A DNA stretch of 64,000 nt, from NCBI GenBank assembly GCA_964548585.1, contig CAZJRS010000005.1:4225-68224 (forward strand), in the 5' to 3' direction. Position 1 is the first letter of the stretch. Each line of letters opens with the position of its first letter. The notes under the pieces are model-generated. The model worked only from the letters and a program-made list of their open reading frames with translations, was not told where the DNA came from and did not search any database. The translations under genes and the position numbers were made by a program. The stretch is from Methanocella_A sp964548585. Its GTDB lineage: Archaea; Halobacteriota; Methanocellia; Methanocellales; Methanocellaceae. Positions 24,667 to 32,667 of this stretch are shown here, in pieces.

Positions 24667-25442
24667 GCCCGGCATGCAATAACCTTAAAGAATCATTCGT
24701 AAATTGGCTAAGCGCAGAGACATCAATAAAAGACATCGGAAACGGAAAGTGCCAGCTATCCGTGCCTCTTTTAGACAGACATAATGACTATTTACAAATG
24801 GTTATCGAACATACAAATGATGGTAAACTGTTGATTTCCGATGACGGGTATATGATCCACGATCTTGAATTATATGGAATAGATATTAGCACCAGGAAAC
24901 GCTCGTATAAGGCCGATAGACTTGTAAAAGCATATGGTGCTAAAATTGATGATACCCGCCGTATAGTCGTAGAATCGACAACGGATGAATATCCGGCTAG
25001 AATGGCAATGTTGATACAAGCAATGCTTACTATTGGCGATTTGCTCGCAGTTGATAAGGCAAACGTCGATAATGTGTTCAAGCAAGAAGTTGAAATGTAT
25101 TTTAGAGACCACAGAGTAACTTATGATGTTCCGCCATCATTTACAGGTATAACTGGGTTACGTCATAACTTTGACTTTGAAGTAAGATCATCGGCCACTT
25201 CAAGAATTAAGTTGATAAAGACGATCAATTCGCCGAGCGCAAAGACTGTAAAATCAGCAATATTCAGCTGCATCGACTTGAACGAGATAGATAAGGAGAC
25301 ATATTCACCCGTGGCGGTTCTGAATGATCGAGAAGATGACGTTTCAACAGATCTCGTCGAAGCTTTAAGTAGCTACAATATAAACGCTGTATTATGGTCT
25401 GAAAGAAACGCTTATCTAATTCCAGCAATTTCCGCATTATAA
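24663..25442 (+). CDS. DUF1828/DUF1829 protein
   Basis: 259 residues with two uncharacterised domains. The first 90 residues fit DUF1828 (W-L-S-A-E-T-S, S-V-P-L-L-D-R-H-N-D-Y-L-Q, L-L-I-S-D-D-G-Y-M-I-H-D-L-E-L-Y-G); the rest fits DUF1829 (F-T-G-I-T-G-L-R-H-N-F-D-F, P-V-A-V-L-N-D-R-E-D-D). The D-D-G-Y motif is the most fixed segment of the first domain. Translationally coupled to the DUF6978-like gene by ATGA at 24663. Confidence 0.75.
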   Translation: MSPACNNLKESFVNWLSAETSIKDIGNGKCQLSVPLLDRHNDYLQMVIEHTNDGKLLISDDGYMIHDLELYGIDISTRKRSYKADRLVKAYGAKIDDTRRIVVESTTDEYPARMAMLIQAMLTIGDLLAVDKANVDNVFKQEVEMYFRDHRVTYDVPPSFTGITGLRHNFDFEVRSSATSRIKLIKTINSPSAKTVKSAIFSCIDLNEIDKETYSPVAVLNDREDDVSTDLVEALSSYNINAVLWSERNAYLIPAISAL

Positions 25443-25537
25443 AAGAGACGGAACGCTCCAATTTTTATTCATTATTTTCCCCCAGCTCTCAGCCCGTACT
25501 TATATCCAGCCCGGACATTTCTAAAGGTATGCCAAGC

Positions 25538-25759
25538 ATGCAATTGATGAAGGTCGCAGCAAAGTTCGAAGGCTACCGATTCACCCTGGATAAGAAGCGA
25601 AGAGAAATCTTCGATCACCTCATCTACGAGTTGGCAGGTCGACGCGAGGAGGCGCTGGTCAACCACGCTTCCAGTCATAGTGAGGCAGCGATTATGAACA
25701 TCCTGATTGAGCAAGAGATAAGATTACAGGCTATCGAGTCTCGATTGAAAGAAAAATAA
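25538..25759 (+). CDS. Small helical protein
   Basis: 73 residues, unrecognised, all helical and charged, ending in a short coiled coil (I-E-Q-E-I-R-L-Q-A-I-E-S-R-L-K-E-K). The ATG at 25538 is chosen because AAGGT lies 9 bases upstream; the ATG at 25529 is too close to it. It precedes an A/T-rich gene-free region. Confidence 0.55.
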   Translation: MQLMKVAAKFEGYRFTLDKKRREIFDHLIYELAGRREEALVNHASSHSEAAIMNILIEQEIRLQAIESRLKEK

Positions 25760-25810
25760 TTGGTCTGAAGATTTTAAAAAAAACTGTATCAAATGTATCA
25801 TAAAACAGCT

Positions 25811-25850
25811 TATTACATCATATAGCATCATTTAGTATCATTTAGTATCT
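25811..25850. repeat. Four tandem 10-bp near-repeats
   Basis: TATTACATCA, TATAGCATCA, TTTAGTATCA, TTTAGTATCT. The 10-bp period keeps the units on one face of the helix; a further AAATGTATCA lies 10-20 bases upstream (25791-25800). Confidence 0.65.
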
Positions 25851-25885
25851 TTAAGAGTCAGGGGTTTATACGGAGTTATTTCGGT

Positions 25886-25918
25886 ATTTTAAGGTTATTT
25901 TAAGGTTATTTTAAGGTT
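25886..25918. repeat. Three tandem perfect 11-bp repeats
   Basis: The unit ATTTTAAGGTT is repeated three times without interruption, just before a TATA-like box. Confidence 0.8.
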
Positions 25919-26229
25919 GTTCTAGAAATATTTATATATAGGCTAAAACATAGACGAATATAGCCCATGCTTATAAACAGCAGGCGTAAAATTAGCGGCC
26001 AGTCCAGGCCGACGGCACTGGGCAGCCGATGAAAAACAAAAACTTCCCAAAGTACCTTAATACCCATATGGTATTAAATGTTTTTCTGAAGCTGTCCTAA
26101 GTGCCGGTAGCCTTGGCTATGGTCAAAAATACAAGGACGCAAACCTATGAGAATAAATAAAAATAGTTCAATCGAGGCACGAGGCCTTGAGGTACAGTTG
26201 ATGACTTCACAGTATACAATGGTGTCCGT

Positions 26230-26484
26230 ATGAGCGGCGGCGGCCCAATTGCGGTGATCGGAGGAGTAATCACTCTGATCATTGTCCTTCCGATCGTACT
26301 AATTATCTGCGGAGCTCTCGCACATGGATTCGTATTAGCAATAGATTCAACATCTCCGATGTCCGGAGACAAACAGAACTCAAGTCCATTCATGCCGATC
26401 TTACAGTTCTTCGACGGAATCTTTCACTGGGTAGGACCCATGCTCGGGCTGAAATTGGAGGCGCATCACAATGCGACAAAGTGA
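26230..26484 (+). CDS. Small membrane protein
   Basis: 84 residues with one long hydrophobic segment (about residues 8-36) after a Gly-rich start, a polar S-P-M-S-G-D-K-Q-N-S linker, and an amphipathic segment (F-F-D-G-I-F-H-W-V-G). No family is recognised. Its end overlaps the start of the next membrane gene. Small membrane proteins in series are common in archaeal virus and plasmid genomes. Confidence 0.6.
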   Translation: MSGGGPIAVIGGVITLIIVLPIVLIICGALAHGFVLAIDSTSPMSGDKQNSSPFMPILQFFDGIFHWVGPMLGLKLEAHHNATK

Positions 26485-26746
26485 AAAATTCGATCTGATG
26501 ATGGCGGGAGTTGTGCTACTATCTCTCGCCGGGTTTGGCAATTTTGCCGCCTGGCTCCTCGAGCACATCCTTATCACATCAGATGTAAAGGCAATGCTAT
26601 TCCTCAGTTGGTTAATCGGATTGGTAAGCTGGCTGCCCGCGCCGTTCAATGCCATAGCGATCTTGGGGATCATCGCTGCCATCGGCTTTGTGGGAGTCGG
26701 AGCTTTCAAAGTTGCTGGAAGTATCTGGTATAGCATAACGCAATAA
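26471..26746 (+). CDS. Small membrane protein
   Basis: 91 residues with three hydrophobic segments (about 10-30, 42-60 and 62-85). GGAGG precedes the ATG, within the end of the gene before it. Hypothetical. Holin or envelope roles are possible but unsupported. Confidence 0.6.
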   Translation: MRQSEKFDLMMAGVVLLSLAGFGNFAAWLLEHILITSDVKAMLFLSWLIGLVSWLPAPFNAIAILGIIAAIGFVGVGAFKVAGSIWYSITQ

Positions 26747-26877
26747 GATCAACGTTGAATACCGCAGGGGCTCTCAAATCACCCCTGTTTTTCTAATTTT
26801 TATTGAATCCTCGATGCCATCAACACACTGCGCTAAATTTTTTACCTTTATATACTCCAGGCATATCACAAGGAATC

Positions 26878-26970
26878 ATGATTAAAATTGAAATATCAAA
26901 CGAACAAGTCTTTACGGCTGTACTGTTCGCCATCTTGGCCGCTTTAGCCATGAAGACTTTAGGATTGTAA
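26878..26970 (+). CDS. Very small membrane peptide
   Basis: A 30-residue frame with AAGGA just before the ATG and one hydrophobic helix (V-F-T-A-V-L-F-A-I-L-A-A-L-A-M). It follows the two small membrane proteins on the same strand. Short, so coding is uncertain. Confidence 0.4.
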   Translation: MIKIEISNEQVFTAVLFAILAALAMKTLGL

Positions 26971-27073
26971 TAGACCCTTTAAAAATAGTTCCGGGGATGC
27001 TCTCACACCATCCCCCTTGTTTTCGTTCACCCACGACCCTGTATCGCGGCTGCGTGTCTCAACCAGACACGAC

Positions 27074-27988
27074 TTAAACAGTTCCTTCCGCCAGCATTTG
27101 ATAAGCATCCCGTATCAAAGACAACTTAGGGCGAAGACCCCGCTGGCCAATATGTGTTAATGCGTGTCGAACTATCCGCTGCGGTTCGCCAGGCTCATAA
27201 TTCCACGGGCATCGCAAATAGTAATCGTGGATTATATCCATGATATGTTGTCCACCAAGACCATAGCCCCGAGCGTGTGTAGCCAGACTAATTGAAACAT
27301 TTCTCCGATCTCGGGTGTCCCTTACAAAAGCCTCGAGAAGAACACATTTCAGCGCAGTGACATCTTCGGGTGTGGTGTTTGGCATTTCTGCCACATCTGC
27401 CCCTTCTAAATGGCAAACATCCCTTAAAAATAATACGACCGGATCCAAGCCTCCGCACCTGAACATTTCCGGAAGCATAGGCAACTCTTCGGGGCGGGTG
27501 TTTAGAAAGTTCCGATCGCCGATAACGCGATAGGAACCCTTCGGAGTCCTCGACGGCGAACAAGTGCAGCAACGCCCTCTAGCTAATACCTCGATCATCT
27601 CGAGACTACGAGATCCAGCCTTGTTCGCGTGGTTGACGTTAACAATGTACCAATCCTGACCGGGTACGCCTCTGAAATATGCGTGTAATCCGCCTTCCTG
27701 TGTTCGTTCAAGGATACTATCCCGGAACATCTTAGGGTAAGTTTTTTTAAGGGTGTGATAGACAACGGTTGTGTCGCGGACGGGGAGCTTGTGATCAAAA
27801 TCCAAGACACATACAGTATCGTCGCAGCATATCGCAAGATTACTGTCCTGACTTGCGCCACTCCATGCGGTGTTGAAGTCGTAGGTTCCGACTGGTTTAA
27901 CATACGCTGCCTTCTCGCCAGCGGGTACGGCTATAACCGGCCAGCCTTTACGGGCCATTTGTCGTGCTATCTCAAAGTTCGATTTCAT
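27074..27988 (-). CDS. Prim-pol domain protein 1
   Basis: 304 residues. An archaeo-eukaryotic-type primase-polymerase (bifunctional primase N-terminal family): motif I V-L-D-F-D-H near residue 60, motif II G-G-L-H-A-Y-F near 100, motif III region E-M-I-E-V-L-A-R-G-R near 130. The C-terminal half is helical, without a helicase. These enzymes prime and extend DNA on plasmids and viruses. A second, related prim-pol is at 32664. All metal-binding and histidine residues seen in that copy are also here. Confidence 0.82.
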   Translation of the reverse strand: MKSNFEIARQMARKGWPVIAVPAGEKAAYVKPVGTYDFNTAWSGASQDSNLAICCDDTVCVLDFDHKLPVRDTTVVYHTLKKTYPKMFRDSILERTQEGGLHAYFRGVPGQDWYIVNVNHANKAGSRSLEMIEVLARGRCCTCSPSRTPKGSYRVIGDRNFLNTRPEELPMLPEMFRCGGLDPVVLFLRDVCHLEGADVAEMPNTTPEDVTALKCVLLEAFVRDTRDRRNVSISLATHARGYGLGGQHIMDIIHDYYLRCPWNYEPGEPQRIVRHALTHIGQRGLRPKLSLIRDAYQMLAEGTV

Positions 27989-28053
27989 ATCTTACCTCTT
28001 GTTAAAATAAGGGCGCCGTAGAGGCGCGGTATTCAATAAAAATTCAAAGGTGG

Positions 28054-29895
28054 TCATATTCCATACCCCCGGTCGCCGACTATCCGCCTTACTACCGACT
28101 CACCGACCTTATCTCCGTCGAGGTAAACGTCACCACTTCTTTGCAGTTCTCGTAGTATACTTTCTAGTAGCGCTTCCAGTCTACCACTGCCGCCCAGTGC
28201 GCCGTTCGGGATGATGGTCCCGTTAGTTGAGGGGACAAAGAGTTCTTGTCCCTGCTCACCCACGATGTACGGGGTGCCCGCGCTTACCGGTCCGCCGGAT
28301 GCCCTGCCGCTGTAGTGCATGACTGGCGCCGCGGGAGTCGAGGCCCCTACGATCCCGCCTACGACGGCGCCAACGACACCCCCAACAATACCGCCGTTAG
28401 CACTACCGGCTGTGAATCCGGCAACAACTTCGGGTCTTAGCTGTTTAGTGTTGAAAGTATCAATGGCGGAGTTGATCTGCTGTAGCGTCCACAATCCAAG
28501 TCCGAGCGGAGTAAGGAACGCCAACCAAGACCCCCTCAGACCTTCCACGCTTTCCTTTGCCGCGCCTAACTTTTCGAGTTGATCTGCGAGAGCATTCGAA
28601 ACCAAAATTTCCACGCCAAGAAGTACGGCGTACACTCCGGCAAGACTTACTACAGTAGCACCGAGAATTGTCACCGCCAAATTCAAACCCATGAATGCGC
28701 CGGCCAACGTAGTCGTTAAGGACAAGAAGCTTTCGAACGGATTGAGCGACTTCCCTATCGACAGGCTCAACTTATCAACACTGCTCTTCAGTTCGTCGGT
28801 CGGACCCTTCGCCTCGTTAGCCTTCTGAGCATACTTCTCCGTCATACCGGCCGCGTCGTCCATGCTCTTGCTGTACTTGTCAAGTTCGGGGGTCGTGATG
28901 CCGAGTGCTGTGTACAGGTTGGTCGTGCTGTCCTTCGCTCCTTCCTGCGCCGTCTTGTAACCATCAATAGCAGTATTGTTCTCCTCGACCTGGGCTTTCA
29001 AATCGGAGATCTTCTGCTTCTGCATATCAATGGCAAGACTCATCTCCTCGGTGGGTTCCTTGGCGGTCTTGTACCGCTCCTCCATGATGCCCAGCTTACG
29101 TTCCGCGAACTCGATATCCGTGCCGAGCTTCTTATTATTCTCCCCGGCAGTCGCGGCCTTCTCCGCGTACTCGGCGAGATCCGGATTAGCCGCCTGAATG
29201 GCCTCGTCAATCAACGAGATAGCCTGCTTCCCATCGATACCCCGGTCACTCATTATCTTTAGGATGACTGCAGTATCTTCGAAGGTCAGGTTAAGGGCTG
29301 ATAGTTTGGGACCGAGTTTTTCAAAGCTGTTTGCCAGGTCTCCGCTATTGTAGGTCGTGTTCCTGATCAGGTAGTTTACAGTATCGATGTGGTCTTCGGC
29401 GTCGGCCATCTGGATATTGTAAGCCTTGAAAGCCGGAGTTAAACCGTAGATGAGGCTGTCGGCGCTTTCTTCCGTGGCATCTGCAAGTTTCAAGAACGCG
29501 GTGCTGCTTTTCTCCATGTCCTCTGCATTCTTCACTCCCGCCCGGGATAATGCGTCGAGGGCTGCTGCGGCCTCATCGGTCGTAGTGCTGGCATCGCTCA
29601 GCCTCATCGTCATCGCGCGAAGTTCATCCGCAGCAATACCTGAAGTAAGAGATGTCTTGTTTAGCTGGGCATCCAGTTGCTTTGACCGTTCGATAAGAAG
29701 AATCGCTCCGGCACCGGCTGCCGTGATTGCTCCTGCTGCAAGCGTGGCTTTCTCTTGGAGGTACGCAAGGCCTTTGCCTGATTTCTCGGCTTCCTTCTCG
29801 GTCTTCTCCAAGGATTCCCCGGCTTGATTGAGTTTGGACTGTAGGTCGGTGATGTCTGCCTGAATTTTTACAAGGATGCTTTTCTCATCAGCCAT
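28054..29895 (-). CDS. Tail tape-measure-like protein
   Basis: 613 residues, with the layout of a phage/virus tail tape measure: coiled-coil N-terminus (D-L-Q-S-K-L-N-Q-A), TP901-type core around residues 75-230 (A-A-D-E-L-R-A-M, A-L-D-A-L-S-R-A-G-V), further coiled coil, a hydrophobic middle (about 395-470) and the C-terminal A-S-G-G-P-V-S-A-G-T-P-Y-I-V-G-E-Q-G-Q-E-L motif. It would set tail length. GGGGG lies before the ATG. No other tail or head gene is evident nearby. Confidence 0.8.
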   Translation of the reverse strand: MADEKSILVKIQADITDLQSKLNQAGESLEKTEKEAEKSGKGLAYLQEKATLAAGAITAAGAGAILLIERSKQLDAQLNKTSLTSGIAADELRAMTMRLSDASTTTDEAAAALDALSRAGVKNAEDMEKSSTAFLKLADATEESADSLIYGLTPAFKAYNIQMADAEDHIDTVNYLIRNTTYNSGDLANSFEKLGPKLSALNLTFEDTAVILKIMSDRGIDGKQAISLIDEAIQAANPDLAEYAEKAATAGENNKKLGTDIEFAERKLGIMEERYKTAKEPTEEMSLAIDMQKQKISDLKAQVEENNTAIDGYKTAQEGAKDSTTNLYTALGITTPELDKYSKSMDDAAGMTEKYAQKANEAKGPTDELKSSVDKLSLSIGKSLNPFESFLSLTTTLAGAFMGLNLAVTILGATVVSLAGVYAVLLGVEILVSNALADQLEKLGAAKESVEGLRGSWLAFLTPLGLGLWTLQQINSAIDTFNTKQLRPEVVAGFTAGSANGGIVGGVVGAVVGGIVGASTPAAPVMHYSGRASGGPVSAGTPYIVGEQGQELFVPSTNGTIIPNGALGGSGRLEALLESILRELQRSGDVYLDGDKVGESVVRRIVGDRGYGI

Positions 29896-29899
29896 GCAC

Positions 29900-30370
29900 T
29901 TACCCCCTCATCGGCGTTGTAGTCCATTGTATGAGAGAGTCCCGAAGTTTACGGACTCGGTTAAATGCTGGCGCATGTGATTTTATTAAGGATGCACCAG
30001 CCCGGCCACTTCGCTTGATCTTATTCTGCGTAGCTATGAGCCGGTCGATATCCTCAATAATACTTGGCGCTTCCTGGTGTGCGAGGCGTACCACTTCCTC
30101 GTCACCGTCCCGGGTCCGCTGGATAACAGACTCCATACACATTATAGCACCGTCGAACTCTTCACAGGTCACGGCCATGTAGAAAGCCGTGAACTTGTCA
30201 TTTGTTTTCAACGAGCTGCCCTGATACATCCACCAATTGTAAATGTCCGCCGGGATGCCGAGTTCTAATGCTGCGCGCAGTCCTTTCGACCGTTCTGACT
30301 CAATGTCCAGAGTCTTCATCATATCTATGATCGCCCTTTGAAGCTCGGGCGTCAACTTGTTTGTATCCAT
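29900..30370 (-). CDS. Hypothetical protein upstream of the tape measure
   Basis: 156 residues, helical, with a likely recognition helix near A-D-I-Y-N-W-W-M-Y-Q-G and a basic C-terminus. Positioned 4 bases before the tape-measure gene, the place of tail-assembly chaperones in tailed viruses, but its sequence is not recognisably one; the helix-turn-helix-like part could equally mark a DNA-binding (small terminase-like) protein. Confidence 0.55.
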   Translation of the reverse strand: MDTNKLTPELQRAIIDMMKTLDIESERSKGLRAALELGIPADIYNWWMYQGSSLKTNDKFTAFYMAVTCEEFDGAIMCMESVIQRTRDGDEEVVRLAHQEAPSIIEDIDRLIATQNKIKRSGRAGASLIKSHAPAFNRVRKLRDSLIQWTTTPMRG

Positions 30371-30385
30371 CCTTATTCCATCCCC

Positions 30386-30505
30386 TTACTGTTTGCTTGT
30401 TTTTGGTTTGCTGCACCGGCACTCAATGCCGAGGATCGTTACGCTGATAATCTGTGATAGTAAATTGACCCGCTTCTGCAGACCTTCTAAGGTGTTGGTT
30501 GTCAT
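30386..30505 (-). CDS. Very small protein
   Basis: A 39-residue frame just upstream of the previous gene, same strand, with GGCGGAAA before the ATG. It starts as an amphipathic helix (L-E-G-L-Q-K-R-V-N-L-L-S-Q-I-I) and has two Cys near the end. Coding is uncertain. Confidence 0.4.
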   Translation of the reverse strand: MTTNTLEGLQKRVNLLSQIISVTILGIECRCSKPKTSKQ

Positions 30506-31257
30506 TCAGTTTCCGCCCATATTTTCGCATTGTTCTGTCGCAAAACTATAATTTTGCGTCACGGCTTCGCTGCTTGCCGATTTACTCTTTCAAATTCATC
30601 GATTATTGTTAAGTTCTGTATTATTCTGTAACGTTCTGTAACGTTTGTATCGATACGAATCGAATCAATTTTGAATCGATATGATTCAGACCGTTTGGGT
30701 TGGACAGTTGGTTCTGTCAAATTTGTACAAGATGACCATAATGGACAAATTTGAAGTTCCTGGCCATTTGGCCAAGTTTGTCGAACCTTGTGTTGACACG
30801 ACACGTGACATGTCGTTTGTGACACGTCGGTTAGTGTCGTAACGTTTTGAGACAGATGAGACAGTATGCGACAACCTGGTCACAATTCGCTGGCATTGGT
30901 CAGAATTATCCCCATACCGGTCAGATTTTTTCGGGAGTGCTTCGTGTGCACTTCGTGTAAAACACGAAGCAAAAGTGAAGCGCGAGTGAAGTTTTGCCAG
31001 CCATGATGATTGTGTCCAAATGGCCAGAGTTGGCCAAGTTATGATCGTGTCGCCTGTGTTTTTCTCCCGGTTTGGCGGGTAGTTCGGCAGTGCGGCAGTA
31101 CTAAGTACTGCTGCCAAACTGCCAAACAGGAGATCTACCGGGTGTTTGGCAGGGACTTTGCCAAGCTTTGCCAAACTGCCAAACTGCAAAGTGTTAGCCG
31201 TTTCTGTTTGGCAAGACTTATTTTCACAAACTAATTTATTCTGTTTGGCAATCATGG
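30506..31257. other. Repeat-rich gene-free region, putative replication origin
   Basis: About 750 bases with no convincing gene, between the helicase gene (leftward, ending at 31258) and the 30505 gene. It contains phased TTCTGTA repeats (three at 10-bp steps, 30614-30640), G-A-A-T-C-G-A-type direct and inverted repeats (30648-30690), GACACG/CGTGTC-type repeats (30790-30840), CTTCGTGT direct and inverted copies (30940-30969), a palindrome at 31095-31111 and at least six G-C-C-A-A-A-C-T/TTTGGC units (31070-31215). Such iteron-like clusters next to primase and helicase genes are typical of plasmid origins. Confidence 0.55.
31095..31111. promoter_or_regulatory. Palindrome with the same core as the operator at 22930
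   Basis: GCAGTAC-TAA-GTACTGC, a perfect 7-3-7 inverted repeat. Its 11-bp core GTACTAAGTAC is the exact reverse complement of the core of 22930-22946. It lies in the putative origin region. Confidence 0.7.
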
Positions 31258-32667
31258 TTAATCGGCCACCCTGTAAATCTTCGAATTTTTACTCCCTGAC
31301 TCGACGATCAGTTTGTTCTTGGCTGCCATGTCGTCGATGATGGCACGCACGTATTTTTCGCCGCTCTTGCCATCCCGGACACGAGATTTAACCAGTTGGA
31401 CAAGCTTACTCTGTGTGGCCGAGCCTTCACGTCTGAGGGCGTCGTAAACGGCAAGTTCGATGCTCTTATCTGTCGCCTGCTGTGCGTACTCTGGGTCTAC
31501 CCGGTAGAATCGTGCTGCGGGCTTTCCGTTCTGGTCGGTGAAGGCTGCGAACCTGGCTGTCATCGGCGACACGTCGACATCCCGGGTCTTCGTGCTGGCG
31601 ATGGTCACGTTCTTACTGTCCGGCGTGTCCCGGTGGATCTTCAGTGCCAGGTCTAACGCACCCTCGATTGCAGATGAACCTCGAAGGCTGTCGCCGGCCC
31701 GGGTGTCGTTGCCCGTTGTCTTCCTCGCGTGGTGGATCAGGATGATTGCCGCACTGGTCCTTTCGGCGAGTTGTCTGAAGCCGTAAAGAACGCCGCCGAC
31801 CTCTGTACTATTCTCGTCAACACCGCCACTTACCGTAAGCAGACAGTCGATGAAGACCACACGGGCACCGCAATCCTTTATGCGATATTCGAGAGCGTCG
31901 AGGTGCTCCCTGCTTGTCGCATTGAGGGGCGGGTCTGGCATAGTGTAAAAGTACAGCTTCGTATCCCACGGGGTCGAATTATGCCCACGGGCAAGCATCC
32001 CGAACCGGTCGAGAGTACGCCTCGTGCCTTGGTCCTGGTCACACCAGAGGACCGGGTACTGTGTGGTTTCGATCGGCTCGATGTCGCTGTCATCCATCTG
32101 TCGCCCGTTGAAAGTCGGCTGCTCGGTCGGCAACCATGGCTCACCCTCGGCGATGCTGACTGCGAGGTCTTGCATTAGAAATGACTTGTAGCTGCTCGGG
32201 TGTCCGTAGACTACGCTTAGGCTCGGCATACTGACGATGCCCTTTGCAGCGTATTCGATTTCCGGACGGTCCGCGAGAGCATCGACGAGGGTGTACTTCT
32301 TCCAGGTATCGACAGCTACGAACTTGACGCGACCGATCCACTTAGCCAGGTCCCGGGCGCCGCCGAATAAGTCCGAGTATTCACCCGAAAGATTCCGGGG
32401 GTCCGAGGCCATGGTTTTAATGCAATCCTTTACGAAGTCCTCGAGCTCTCCAAGCGTCGATAATATAAGCGCCGATTCTTCCCCACCGGTTTTTATTGTG
32501 GTGATGATTGCGTTTGTAGTCTCGAATTGCTTGACACTCTCGACCGGCTTGTTTTCCTCGGCTGCTTTCAGCTTCAGTACAACATTGAACGACCCGAGGC
32601 CCACGTCTTTCGTATCCAATAATGATTTCAGGGCGTCGGTATGATCTTTCGTGAGCTTTCCGGTCAT
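31258..32667 (-). CDS. RepA/DnaB-like replicative helicase (AAA ATPase)
   Basis: 469 residues. The RecA-type ATPase domain (about 155-390) has a modified Walker A G-H-P-S-S-Y-K-S-F (Gly-rich loop with Lys-Ser), Walker B V-V-F-I-D near 275, and I-I-L-I-H-H-A-R-K; this is the RepA family of hexameric helicases seen on plasmids. A C-terminal winged helix (about 410-469) follows. The start overlaps the stop of the prim-pol 2 gene (32664-32667). With that primase it is the likely replication unit of the element. Confidence 0.85.
   Translation of the reverse strand: MTGKLTKDHTDALKSLLDTKDVGLGSFNVVLKLKAAEENKPVESVKQFETTNAIITTIKTGGEESALILSTLGELEDFVKDCIKTMASDPRNLSGEYSDLFGGARDLAKWIGRVKFVAVDTWKKYTLVDALADRPEIEYAAKGIVSMPSLSVVYGHPSSYKSFLMQDLAVSIAEGEPWLPTEQPTFNGRQMDDSDIEPIETTQYPVLWCDQDQGTRRTLDRFGMLARGHNSTPWDTKLYFYTMPDPPLNATSREHLDALEYRIKDCGARVVFIDCLLTVSGGVDENSTEVGGVLYGFRQLAERTSAAIILIHHARKTTGNDTRAGDSLRGSSAIEGALDLALKIHRDTPDSKNVTIASTKTRDVDVSPMTARFAAFTDQNGKPAARFYRVDPEYAQQATDKSIELAVYDALRREGSATQSKLVQLVKSRVRDGKSGEKYVRAIIDDMAAKNKLIVESGSKNSKIYRVAD

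Larger units (their letters stand above)
25760..26229. other. Gene-free region with phased short repeats
   Basis: About 470 bases. It holds two tandem repeat arrays (see separate entries), a strong TATA-like box ATATTTATATATA near 25928-25940, a tiny frame of 21 codons at 25968-26033 (not called), and an inverted repeat AATACC-CATAT-GGTATT near 26063-26079. It may be an origin or a control region. Confidence 0.5.

Noticed and set aside
25784..25925. CRISPR array
   Set aside because: The repeats are 10-11 bp and contiguous, with no spacers of about 30-40 bp and no cas genes nearby.
25968..26033. A 21-codon peptide gene downstream of a TATA-like box
   Set aside because: Too short, no ribosome site, no conservation evidence.
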